Origin: F1-80-MAGs062 sp046345315
Lineage (GTDB): Bacteria > Planctomycetota > Planctomycetia > Planctomycetales > Planctomycetaceae
Direction of reading: 5' to 3'
Length of the DNA: 64,000 nucleotides
Assembly: GCA_046345315.1 (NCBI GenBank)
Contig: JBKDKA010000082.1
Location: 33,946 to 97,945, forward strand
Notes under the pieces: generated by a model
Seen by the model: only the letters and a program-made list of their open reading frames with translations
Databases searched by the model: none
Told to the model about the DNA's origin: nothing
In this document: piece by piece, positions 8,743 to 17,755 of the stretch
Layout: each line of letters begins with the position of its first letter
How positions within the stretch are numbered: position 1 is the first letter of the stretch
Translations under genes and position numbers: made by a program

Positions 8743-10125
8743 ATGGCGACGTCTGACAACTCTTCATCCCGTCGAGATTTTCTTCGAAACACGGGTCTTG
8801 CAACCGCTTCTTCGACTCTGCTCACAGGAGCTGCCGCTCCCGGACTGTTCGCCGGCGAAGACAACACGATTCAGATCGCTCTCGTCGGCTGCGGCGGCCG
8901 CGGAACGGGTGCGACCAAGAATGCACTCTCCGTGAACAACGGCCCCATCAAACTGGTGGCTATGGCGGACGTATACGAGAAGAATCTCGAATACAAATAC
9001 AATGAGCTGAAGAAGGACTTCGGTGAAAACGGGCGGATGGATGTTCCTCAGGAACGTCGCTTCATTGGCTTCGACGCGTACAAGAAAGCGATGGACTGCC
9101 TGAAACCCGGCGATGTCGTAATCCTCACGACACCTCCCGGATTCCGCTGGGTCCACTATACCTATGCCATCGAAAAGGGCCTGAACGTCTTCATGGAGAA
9201 ACCGGTGACGGTCGACGGTCCCGGCAATCAGCGAATGCTGGAGCTCAACAAGAAGGCGATTGAAAAGAACCTGAAGGTCGGCGTGGGCCTGATGTGCCGC
9301 CACTGTGATGCTCGTCGAGAGCTTTTCGATCGGATTCAGAACGGTGAAATCGGCGATATCACAATGATGCGGGCCTACCGAATGGCCGGTCCCACGGGTT
9401 CCGCTGCCACCGGTCCTAAACCGGAAGGGATCAGCGAACTCATGTACCAGATCAGCCGGTTCCATGCCTTCCTTTGGCTGAGCGGTGGAGCTGTCAGCGA
9501 CTTCCTCATTCACAATATTGACGAATCATGCTGGATGAAGAATGCATGGCCCGTGGAAGCTATCGCCTGCGGCGGACGTCATTATCGTGGTGACAGCGTT
9601 GACCAGAACTTCGACTCGTATTCCATCGAGTACACATTCGGCGACGGCACCAAACTCTTCGTCGATGGCCGCACAGTACCCGGCTGCTATCAGGACTTCG
9701 CGAGCTACGCTCACGGCACGAAAGGCCTCGGAGTGATCTCATCGGCCTCACACTGGCCGTCAAGGAGCCGAATCTACAAGGGCCACAATATGGATGACGC
9801 CAATCTGGTCTGGGCATATCCTCAGCCGGAAAAGAGAAGCCCGTACGATCTCGAATGGGAACACCTGATTACAGCGATTCGCGAAAATCAGACCTACAAC
9901 GAAGTGGAACGTGGGGTCATGGCCAGCGCAGTAACCTCCATGGGACGAATGGCAGCTCACACGGGACAGCGAATTACTCTCGAGCAGTTCATGAAGAGCA
10001 CTCACGAATTCGGCCCAGGCATTGAGAACCTGACGATGGAATCTGATTCTCCTCTGAAAGCCAATAAAGACGGCAAGTACCCGATTCCACTGCCAGGGCT
10101 CGTCAAGGATCGCGAATACGCATGA
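8743..10125 (+). CDS. Tat-exported Gfo/Idh/MocA-family oxidoreductase
   Basis: 460 aa. ATG 8743 has GGGAG 9 bases upstream. The N-terminus is a twin-arginine signal (SSRRDFLRNTGLATAS, R10-R11) ending near GLFAGED. A Rossmann domain follows with the NAD(P)-binding glycine motif VGCGGRGTG (about residues 47-55). The family's EKP motif is in VFMEKPVTVDGPG (about residue 150), carrying the usual catalytic-site lysine. The C-terminal half fits the GFO_IDH_MocA C-terminal domain as seen in planctomycetes. Members oxidise or reduce sugars and cyclitols with a tightly bound cofactor; periplasmic members resemble glucose-fructose oxidoreductase. The substrate cannot be read from sequence. It appears monocistronic, with a strong terminator 86 bases downstream. 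Confidence 0.9.
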   Translation: MATSDNSSSRRDFLRNTGLATASSTLLTGAAAPGLFAGEDNTIQIALVGCGGRGTGATKNALSVNNGPIKLVAMADVYEKNLEYKYNELKKDFGENGRMDVPQERRFIGFDAYKKAMDCLKPGDVVILTTPPGFRWVHYTYAIEKGLNVFMEKPVTVDGPGNQRMLELNKKAIEKNLKVGVGLMCRHCDARRELFDRIQNGEIGDITMMRAYRMAGPTGSAATGPKPEGISELMYQISRFHAFLWLSGGAVSDFLIHNIDESCWMKNAWPVEAIACGGRHYRGDSVDQNFDSYSIEYTFGDGTKLFVDGRTVPGCYQDFASYAHGTKGLGVISSASHWPSRSRIYKGHNMDDANLVWAYPQPEKRSPYDLEWEHLITAIRENQTYNEVERGVMASAVTSMGRMAAHTGQRITLEQFMKSTHEFGPGIENLTMESDSPLKANKDGKYPIPLPGLVKDREYA

Positions 10126-10210
10126 TGCCGGAACTTTTTCCGGCACCGGAGATCCAGGTGTCGACCACGAACTGAGGCATCGAATCATCGCCTCACCCAG
10201 CACGTCAGAC

Positions 10211-10242
10211 AGCAGAGTTCGCAGGAACTCTGCTGTTTTTTT
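10211..10242 (+). terminator. Strong rho-independent terminator
   Basis: Perfect 10-bp stem AGCAGAGTTC / GAACTCTGCT with a GCAG loop, followed by a 7-base T-run (10236-10242). It ends the oxidoreductase transcript. Confidence 0.9.
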
Positions 10243-10318
10243 CATTGAATCATCGCGATGACTCTTTCAGCACTCATTGCAGACTTCAGACACTCCGTTA
10301 CGGTCACGGCGATCCGGC

Positions 10319-11698
10319 TTATTCGGCTTGAGCTTCAGCGGTTCCGCTCGAACCAGAACGCTCAACGGCGGAATTTTCCGGACGAATACAGTAGACCGTG
10401 TTCCCGGTACGAAGCACCAGACTGCCCGAAACGACGGCAGCTCCGCTGACTTCCGGCAATGTATGCATCGCGGCCCCGGCCTTCCGCTTCGGATCGGTCT
10501 CGCGATCGATGATCGACTGATCCGGTTTGATCAGCTCAGGATCCCAGAGTTGATTCTCAGCGAGGATCTGAAATGCGGGCCCGGCCGCGATCACGGTTGT
10601 CAATCCGTCCTTTCCGAAAACGTAGATTCGATCCCCCAGAGCAAACGGCGTCGCCCACGGTGACTGTTTGATGCGTTCTGTATAGTGCAGTTTCCCGGTT
10701 TCGGTGTCGAAACAGAAGACAGCCCCCGTTCGATTGATCCAGTAGGAGCACCCCCCATGCGCGATCGGTGAGGCCATCCCGGGTGAAGCTTCTTCCGTCC
10801 GCCAGATCACTTCGGGCTTCCATTGGTCGCCATCCTTCGAGACCCGCATCCGAAAATTCGATCGCTTGACAGATTCCTTGTCCGGAAACTCCCGACTGGT
10901 CTGAGCGCCGATCAGAAACGCGCCTTCTCCTGAACTCATCGGACTGCAGATCCGATTGCCGCCAACACCATCGAACGTCCAGAGCAACTGACCTGACCGG
11001 AGATCGTAACCATCGATCGTTCCGGCGGAACTGCAGAGCAGCTGAGCCCCGCCGGGGGCATCAAAGATCATCGGTGAACTCCAGCTGCCCCGACTGGTGC
11101 GGTCAGTCTTCCAGATCTGTTCACCGGTGTTCCTGTCGAGGGCAATCACATAGGAAGGCCCAGGGTGATCAATCAGCAGTATCAGCAGGTTTTCAAAAAG
11201 CACCGGCGATGCCGCCAGTCCGTATTCGTTCTGAAACTTTCCGTACTTCTGTGACAGTGATGTCTTCCACAGTTCTTCTCCGGAGTGACTGTAAGCAACC
11301 AGATCACCGCTCTCAAAGAAACAGACGAGACCATGCTGATCCACCACAGGAGTCGGCGCAGCTCGGCTCACGAATGTCCCGTTCTGAACCAGATCACTGG
11401 TATCAATGAATTTCTCCCAGATGAGCTCACCGTCGGACAGGCGGAGGGCCGTTGTGATGAGCCTGTCCTTCATGGCACCATCGACCGTCGTGACATAAAC
11501 GAAGTCATTCCAGATCACCGGGCTGGATTGACCATACCCGGTGATCGTTTTTGACCAGGCCTGATTCTCATGAGGACTCCATTGAACAGGTATCGTCGAC
11601 GGATCGACTTCAGTGCGACCAGTCCCCAGAAATCCGGGCCACGATGAGTCACCAACGAAGAACGACGTCACGGCAATCAACAGACACGATAAGCTCAT
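10319..11698 (-). CDS. Exported PQQ-like (BamB-like) beta-propeller protein
   Basis: 459 aa from ATG 11698, with GAGAGAG just upstream. Longer starts run into the repeat at 11747-11834. The signal sequence is MSLSCLLIAVTSFFVG, followed by WPGFLGTGRTEVDPSTIPVQ, the usual opening of planctomycete PQQ-binding-like proteins (W.G..G.G with a P.W.. start). Blade repeats of the type VIALDRNTGEQIWKT, GYDLRSGQLLWTF and FCFDTETGKLHYT recur. It is an outer-membrane or periplasmic 7-8 bladed propeller, and no enzyme residues are evident. It is last in the minus-strand series lipoprotein, DUF1559, PQQ, with a repeat element in the gap before it. Confidence 0.85.
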   Translation of the reverse strand: MSLSCLLIAVTSFFVGDSSWPGFLGTGRTEVDPSTIPVQWSPHENQAWSKTITGYGQSSPVIWNDFVYVTTVDGAMKDRLITTALRLSDGELIWEKFIDTSDLVQNGTFVSRAAPTPVVDQHGLVCFFESGDLVAYSHSGEELWKTSLSQKYGKFQNEYGLAASPVLFENLLILLIDHPGPSYVIALDRNTGEQIWKTDRTSRGSWSSPMIFDAPGGAQLLCSSAGTIDGYDLRSGQLLWTFDGVGGNRICSPMSSGEGAFLIGAQTSREFPDKESVKRSNFRMRVSKDGDQWKPEVIWRTEEASPGMASPIAHGGCSYWINRTGAVFCFDTETGKLHYTERIKQSPWATPFALGDRIYVFGKDGLTTVIAAGPAFQILAENQLWDPELIKPDQSIIDRETDPKRKAGAAMHTLPEVSGAAVVSGSLVLRTGNTVYCIRPENSAVERSGSSGTAEAQAE

Positions 11699-11746
11699 CG
11701 GAATCTCTCTCACAGCAGTGGCCAGCGAACCGAACATTACCAGAGG

Positions 11747-11834
11747 TGGTTTCAAAACCAGCACCGGCTCTTGTCGGGAAGAAAGAACCTCAGCACATTC
11801 TGCAGATGCGAGAGTGCCTGTCCCGGTTCTGAAG
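11747..11834 (+). repeat. Interspersed palindromic element, copy 1 (~90 bp)
   Basis: It begins GGTTTCAAAACC and ends GTGCCTGTCCCGGTTCTGAA, so its two ends are nearly inverted repeats (TTTCAAAACCGGGAC / GTCCCGGTTTTGAAA in the better copies). It lies in the 147-base gap between the DUF1559 and PQQ genes. It is the most diverged of four copies (others at 22237, 31381 and 46431). Confidence 0.8.
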
Positions 11835-11845
11835 TTCAGAATTCA

Positions 11846-12802
<957 letters not shown>

Positions 12803-12911
12803 GCTAAGACTCCTCGTTCAGGAAAAACGAATTCTTTCGAAACGACGTTTGAGCGGCTGAGCACCGAAAGTCTGCTCTGCCGAAAACGATGACAAGCTCT
12901 GATCCGCTCCA

Positions 12912-13394
12912 TCACTGAATCACGGGCGGACGCTTCTGACGATCCCCCGGGCGCCGAATCTTTTCCTCAGGCACCGACAGAACGAACGGCGGGAGTTCCC
13001 CGTCTGCAGCGGGAACCCGGGCAACGATTCCCGTCTTCGCAGGATCAGAGTACGCGGACTGTAGCATGTCGAATGCATCCAGTTCCGGTGAGGACATCCA
13101 CGCCATTGAGACCCGATATTCACCAGCGACAGCACCGTCTCGATCACCCTCGCTGGACAGTTCGAACCGCCCATCGGCTCCCGTGACACCGGTGGCATAC
13201 CGCAGATTGCCCTGAACGGCCGGATCCGTGTGATGAAGAGTGACAGCGACCTGCACCGCAGGAGATCCATTGATCTGCACACTTCCGCGGACTGGAAATT
13301 TTTCCGGCCCGGATGGTGCGGTCGAACACCCACTGAACACCACACTCACGAACAACAGGGGGCTCATCTGAAGGAATAACGGCATCCAGCGCAT
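12912..13394 (-). CDS. Small lipoprotein with transthyretin-like (carboxypeptidase-regulatory) domain
   Basis: 160 aa. The signal peptide ends in a lipobox VVFSGC, giving a lipidated Cys22. The mature part reads FPVRGSVQINGSPAVQVAVT, then a GVTGADGRFELSS strand and AVAGEYRVSM, the pattern of the carboxypeptidase-regulatory-like/transthyretin beta-sandwich found in many planctomycete lipoproteins. These genes commonly sit next to DUF1559 genes, as here, and probably encode companions on the outer or inner membrane surface. It is first in a probable three-gene operon, with the TGCA-N7-TGCA site 135 bases upstream. No catalytic residues are seen. Confidence 0.8.
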   Translation of the reverse strand: MRWMPLFLQMSPLLFVSVVFSGCSTAPSGPEKFPVRGSVQINGSPAVQVAVTLHHTDPAVQGNLRYATGVTGADGRFELSSEGDRDGAVAGEYRVSMAWMSSPELDAFDMLQSAYSDPAKTGIVARVPAADGELPPFVLSVPEEKIRRPGDRQKRPPVIQ

Positions 13395-13528
13395 GACAGT
13401 CGCTTGTTCTCAGTAAGAAATCGTTTGTGGAGCCATGATCACCCGTCGCTGCACAAGCCATCAGACAAAGTCGTTCTCGGCAGTCTCCGGTATCAACGAA
13501 CACGCACTATACACACAAACAACACACA

Positions 13529-13543
13529 TGCAACTATTATGCA
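13529..13543. promoter_or_regulatory. Putative Zur-type operator (box A)
   Basis: TGCAACTATTATGCA, a 15-bp site with TGCA half-site ends 7 bases apart, extended by A/T to ATGCA...TGCAT. It lies 135 bases upstream of the lipoprotein-DUF1559-PQQ genes. Three more sites with the same TGCA-N7-TGCA pattern lie upstream of CobW and znu units. Binding by the Fur-family protein at 21493-21954 is inferred. Confidence 0.5.
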
Positions 13544-13590
13544 TAAGCGAATGAGTGGATTTTAGTGAACTTTAATGGTTCACCATTCCG

Positions 13591-13890
13591 TCCATCGTTC
13601 CGGCGGGCTCGCCCCGGCGGACACACACATGACAGCTACATGCGAGCAGCGGCACCGTCCATCGTTCCGTCGGGCTCGTCCCGGCGGACGCACAAATGAC
13701 AGCTACATGCTGCAAGCGGCACCGGCACCGGCACCGCTCCCCAAAGGCGATCATGCGTTCCGGCGGGCTCGCCCCGGCGGACGCACAACTGACAGCTACA
13801 AGTGAGCAGTTAGCAGTGAACAGCTACAAGCGAACAGCGGCCGCAAAAATCGAACCGCTCTCCGCTACCGTCCGTCGGGCCTGCCCCGGA
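13591..13890 (+). repeat. Cluster of REP-like hairpin repeats
   Basis: Three near-identical ~48-bp units start at about 13591, 13658 and 13754, with a partial fourth at 13868-13890. Each holds a hairpin CCGtCGGg-CTCG-tCCCGGCGG followed by a GCACAAaTGACAGCTACA tail. The last copy ends directly at the stop codon (13891) of the next gene. A second cluster of the same family lies at 21146-21405. Short GGCACC tandem repeats lie at 13717-13736. No gene is seen in 13395-13890. Confidence 0.8.
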
Positions 13891-14919
13891 TCAATGAAAA
13901 TGCTCCGGCGCCCCAATGGCGATCACTCGGTCCGGAACACCACCGACCTTGAAGCGTGCCAGAATCTGCATGTTCTGAACGGAAAGCACGTTCAGAACTC
14001 CCTCTCCTGGTTCTGTAAACACGGCGTTGCGACCATAAGCATCGAACGAAATTGCATGATGGCCATTGACCAGAGATGCTCCCACTGGAATTGTTTTTCT
14101 GACTCGAGCATCACTCAGGTCACCATCACGATTCGGATCAAGTTCGACAGAAGTCAGTTGTTCCTGCGTATCTCCTGACGCATCGATGCGCACCTGAAAC
14201 AGAAATGCAAGCCGGTCTCCCATGGACAGAGTCGTTTCAGGCGTCGACAGCTGAAGACCTTCGGCGACTGGTATCCTGAGTTTCACGACGGAAGGCGGAA
14301 CGGACTGCGTGTTGATCATGCAGAGTGTGGCCAGATCTCCCTGACCTGTGGTCACAAGCACCCAGTGACGATCCACTTTGAACTGGCCGGACTGGAGCTG
14401 CGTCCGGATATCCTCTTCATTCTCCAGAGGCAGTTGATTCACCTGAATTGTCCCCGGCAACGCAGAACCTGCGTTCAGAACCGGTTTCCCCTGATCCGAA
14501 CCTGGTTTCTGCGCAACAGCTTTCGGCTCGATCGAATACTTCCAGTGAGTGTGGTTTCCGTGAGGCTCCTCAAAGGCCCCCGTATTCACAGACACCCCGT
14601 TGCTCTGTAACTGCCCGTTTTCAAGATCTTTCACACCAACAACGAGCACACCGTTGCTGTACTGCATCTGTCCCAGATCGTTTTTCTCCGGATCAAGATT
14701 CGGAAAGCCCTGAATCCAGCCGCGTTTGATCCCCCATTTTTCGCCTTTCGTCAGGTCGGCCCACGACAATTTGTCCGTCCCACGATCCTGCCAGAAAATT
14801 CGCATCATCGTTCTGGTGCGAATCCCCTGTGCGTCCGCCGACGGGGAGGCCATCGATGTGAAGCACAACACCGCAATTGTCACAAACCACACGATCCGCG
14901 ATCGGCAAGACAAACACAT
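13891..14919 (-). CDS. Exported protein with HGNHTHW motif, possibly propeller-type zinc metallochaperone
   Basis: 342 aa from ATG 14919, with GGAGA 8 bases upstream; a longer start would break the signal peptide. The signal peptide ends PSADAQ. A possible metal-binding sequence EEPHGNHTHW lies in the first third. The C-terminal part reads GVLNVLSVQNMQILARFKVG, then GVPDRVIAIG, a strand pattern like beta-propeller blades. I do not recognise a named family. Periplasmic zinc chaperones such as AztD combine a propeller fold with a His-rich loop, and the neighbours (CobW GTPase, Kelch protein) make that kind of role plausible. It lies 130 bases after CobW1 on the same strand and is probably in its operon. 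Function is inferred. Confidence 0.65.
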   Translation of the reverse strand: MCLSCRSRIVWFVTIAVLCFTSMASPSADAQGIRTRTMMRIFWQDRGTDKLSWADLTKGEKWGIKRGWIQGFPNLDPEKNDLGQMQYSNGVLVVGVKDLENGQLQSNGVSVNTGAFEEPHGNHTHWKYSIEPKAVAQKPGSDQGKPVLNAGSALPGTIQVNQLPLENEEDIRTQLQSGQFKVDRHWVLVTTGQGDLATLCMINTQSVPPSVVKLRIPVAEGLQLSTPETTLSMGDRLAFLFQVRIDASGDTQEQLTSVELDPNRDGDLSDARVRKTIPVGASLVNGHHAISFDAYGRNAVFTEPGEGVLNVLSVQNMQILARFKVGGVPDRVIAIGAPEHFH

Positions 14920-15049
14920 GAGATATTCTCCAGTGAAACAGATCAATCCGGATCCAAGTGTAGCAATTCGCCACTTTTTCTTCAGTCAAGCTGCAGTTGA
15001 CTGTTCGTTCGAGAAAGAAATCACAGCCATTATCAAGGAATCGAAATTC

Positions 15050-16282
15050 TCAGAATTCTGCAGAAGGCACGGCTCGCTGAACGTCCCAGCGAGGAAACGG
15101 ATCGGGGAACTTCATCCATGCTCGCGGGCCTCCTGAAAATTCTTCTTCGGTCAACAGACAGTCTTCCAGCCCCTGTCGAATTCGGTCTTCGTCCAGCTCT
15201 ATTCCAATAAACACCAGTTCCTGCCGACAATCACCGACAGCCGGATCCCAGGTCTTCATGATTGCCTCGGCAACACGAGGAGTTTTCGGCCACTCGTCAC
15301 GAGGAACACTCGCCCACCAGAAACCGGCAACATCCATCCGAGCCACTCGACCAGCCTGCGACCATACGCCGATCCTGTCGACACGGGAGGCCAGCCAGAA
15401 GAACCCCTTCGAACGCAGAACCCCGCTCCATTCGCTCGAAAGTCGGTCATAAAATCGCTGAGGGTGAAACGGAAGACGTGACCGAAACACCACACTGCGA
15501 ATTCCGTATTCTTCAACCTCACCGGCACCATCATCCCGAAGCGCCAGCTGCCAGCCTCGAGATGTCTTTGCTCGCTCGAAGTCAAATCGATGAGTCCCCA
15601 GAATCTTCGCAGGCGGAACGCGACCAAACTCGCTGCGGACCTTCAGCGCATACGGATTCAGTTGTTCGAGGAAACCTTCCACGCGAGCGAGCTCAGCTGC
15701 ACTTACGAGGTCCGTTTTATTCAGGACAATGACATCAGCGAACTCTGCCTGATCGATCAGCAGATCAGCGACGGTCCTGACATCGTCGGCTGTAGCCGCA
15801 GTCCCCTGTGACTGCAGGTCTTCGCCGATTTTCAGGTCCTTCAGAAAATTCAGACAGTCGACGACAGTCACCATCGTGTCGAGCTCAGCGATGTCTGAAA
15901 GTGCCCGATCATCGGCGATAGCATAGGTAAATGTATCTGCCACCGGTGCTGGTTCTGAGATTCCTGTCGATTCAATCAGCAGATAGTCGAAACGTCCTTC
16001 CTGAGCCAGCTGGCTGACCTCCCGCAACAGGTCTTCTCGCAGCGTGCAGCAGATGCAGCCGTTGGTCATTTCCACGAGTTTCTCTTCGGTGCGACTGAGC
16101 GCCGCAGAACCGTGGGCAACCAGCTGCGCGTCGATATTCACTTCGCTCATATCATTGACAATCACTGCCACTCGCATGCCCTCCCGATTGGCGAGCACGT
16201 GATTGAGCAGTGTTGTCTTGCCCGCACCGAGAAATCCGGAAAGCACAGTGACGGGCAGTCGTCCCGAGCGATTCTCATTCAT
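15050..16282 (-). CDS. CobW/COG0523-family GTPase (zinc-chaperone type), copy 1
   Basis: 410 aa. The N-terminal GTPase domain has P-loop SGFLGAGKTT (residues 15-24), the COG0523 metal-binding GCICC motif (C76-I-C-C79), ESTGISEP as switch region, and NKTD for guanine recognition. A CobW C-terminal domain follows (about 270-400). COG0523 proteins use GTP hydrolysis to hand zinc or other metals to client proteins in the cytoplasm; many are Zur-regulated. The gene starts 8 bases inside the end of the Kelch gene, so the two are coupled. It is closely similar to copy 3 (29767-31023) along the whole GTPase domain (shared NREG.RVAVIVNDMSEVNID) and quite different from copy 2. Confidence 0.93.
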   Translation of the reverse strand: MNENRSGRLPVTVLSGFLGAGKTTLLNHVLANREGMRVAVIVNDMSEVNIDAQLVAHGSAALSRTEEKLVEMTNGCICCTLREDLLREVSQLAQEGRFDYLLIESTGISEPAPVADTFTYAIADDRALSDIAELDTMVTVVDCLNFLKDLKIGEDLQSQGTAATADDVRTVADLLIDQAEFADVIVLNKTDLVSAAELARVEGFLEQLNPYALKVRSEFGRVPPAKILGTHRFDFERAKTSRGWQLALRDDGAGEVEEYGIRSVVFRSRLPFHPQRFYDRLSSEWSGVLRSKGFFWLASRVDRIGVWSQAGRVARMDVAGFWWASVPRDEWPKTPRVAEAIMKTWDPAVGDCRQELVFIGIELDEDRIRQGLEDCLLTEEEFSGGPRAWMKFPDPFPRWDVQRAVPSAEF

Positions 16283-17294
16283 CGCCGGAATTCCATGGAT
16301 CGAGCTTAACGAACTCGGCAGACTTCAAATGCCCTTTTCGAGTAGCGCCTGCAATCACGATTAAGTGATTTTCGTCGCCGATCAGTCGATGGTGAATGCG
16401 CGCGGATGGCAGTTTTCCGGCATCCAGCCATGCCGATTGATTCTCAGAAAGGCGATACACCCTGCCATCCATGCCCGCCAGCACCAGAGCTCCCCGCACC
16501 ACGGCAGCGGCAATCCCATTCCCGTTCGCCGGCATCCCCGGAACGCCAGGTCCGGTTGACCACGTTTCCGTCACCGGATCGAACACATGGATCTGCGATG
16601 AAATATCATCGTCCGGAGTCAACCCTCCGATCAACCAGATCCGACCACGAAAAGCGATGACTTCGACCGCTCGTCGAGCAACGGGCTGGACAACAGTCTT
16701 CCACCCGGCCGATTCGTTCCCGAGATCAAGCACCAGACCATGCTTCAGCCAGATCCCGTCCTCTCCACCATAAAGCGACCAGCCTCCGAACACGAAAATA
16801 TGCTGGCCAAGTATGGCTGCTCGGTGAGACGACCTCGGTTCCGGCAGATCCGGCATTCGTCGCCATGTTTCGGAATTCGGGTCGAACTCCTGAACTTCGG
16901 ACAGCGACAGCAGATCATGCGGCTCTTCCGGCTCGTTCACAGCCTGCATGCCACCGATCCGATACAGGAACCTGTCAGTGGCGACCAATGAAACTCCCTG
17001 AGCCGGCCGGGCCATCGGAAGACATTCCCATGCACCACCCTGATTCAGTGAACAACGATAAAAGCCCTTCGACATGGCATCCAGCGAATAGACATGAGTC
17101 CTGCCGACATGTCCGCTGTAGACATACACGGATTCTCCTAATCGCGCCGCACCAAAACTCGCGATCCCCTGCGGCAGATCACAGAACGCAGCCACACCCT
17201 CCACCTGATCCTGCGCGTGCACCCGAACCCTGTCGGTGATGAACATCATGGCCGCAATGGTGCACCAGAGCACCACAGACTGTCTCCGAACCAT
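16275..17294 (-). CDS. Exported Kelch-repeat beta-propeller protein
   Basis: 339 aa from ATG 17294, with AGGGAG about 10 bases upstream; a GTG 27 bases earlier is less likely. It has a signal peptide (MVRRQSVVLWCTIAAMMFI...) ending near VHAQD. Kelch repeats are clear: IGGMQAVNEPEEPHD, then WRRMPDLPEPRSSHRAAILG, HIFVFGGWSLYGG, IWLIGGLTPDDD and VFDPVTETWSTGP, giving about six blades for a single periplasmic propeller. The stop codon overlaps the CobW1 start. It is the first gene of a probable operon led by the operator at 17401. No enzyme motif is seen; its role near a zinc GTPase is unknown. Confidence 0.85.
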   Translation of the reverse strand: MVRRQSVVLWCTIAAMMFITDRVRVHAQDQVEGVAAFCDLPQGIASFGAARLGESVYVYSGHVGRTHVYSLDAMSKGFYRCSLNQGGAWECLPMARPAQGVSLVATDRFLYRIGGMQAVNEPEEPHDLLSLSEVQEFDPNSETWRRMPDLPEPRSSHRAAILGQHIFVFGGWSLYGGEDGIWLKHGLVLDLGNESAGWKTVVQPVARRAVEVIAFRGRIWLIGGLTPDDDISSQIHVFDPVTETWSTGPGVPGMPANGNGIAAAVVRGALVLAGMDGRVYRLSENQSAWLDAGKLPSARIHHRLIGDENHLIVIAGATRKGHLKSAEFVKLDPWNSGDE

Positions 17295-17400
17295 ACGGAC
17301 GCACTCCCTGACAGAGTCCACTCAGAAACGATCACCCCGAACCAGTTCGACGGTTCGTCACTGTTTCTTCACTCCTCTTCTGATGTGTACGCGAATCACC

Positions 17401-17415
17401 TGCATACTGTTTGCA
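17401..17415. promoter_or_regulatory. Putative Zur-type operator (box B), divergent
   Basis: TGCATACTGTTTGCA, with TGCA ends 7 bases apart and AT-rich flanking sequence (AATTATATTCATGAATTA). It lies 107 bases upstream of the Kelch-CobW1 unit and 341 bases upstream of the divergent WD40 lipoprotein. The first half, TGCATAC, is identical to that of box C at 25554. The rest of 17295-17755 holds no gene I can support. Confidence 0.55.
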
Positions 17416-17755
17416 ATTATATTCATGAATTACAGGAAGATTTTCAATCGAGCATTCGCAGAATTCACGGTCACAGATATAACGAACACGATCGCTCTGA
17501 TTGAGTTGAATTGATCTCAGTCTGATGGCGGCCGAGGCAAGCTGCACGGTACCGCGATTCCCTTCCCGTGACAGAAGGACTCATCCGAACAGCATCGCTC
17601 CGATTCAGTCCTCCCGGCTGCGATTCTGCCGGCGACCCGAATCGGAGCCGAGATGCGACTTGCCTGAATACGTTCTGCGGACGACAATCCGTGGCTGCTC
17701 CGGTCGAAACTCGTGCCTGCTGTCGAACTCTGCTTCGAAGTCAAAAGAACAATCG

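Noticed and set aside
13575..13890. Short plus-strand frames in the hairpin cluster
   Set aside because: They translate the repeat units and hold no conserved protein pattern.
13591..13890. CRISPR array
   Set aside because: Only three to four units with unequal spacing (about 67 and 96 bases), hairpin-type repeats with tails, and no cas genes.
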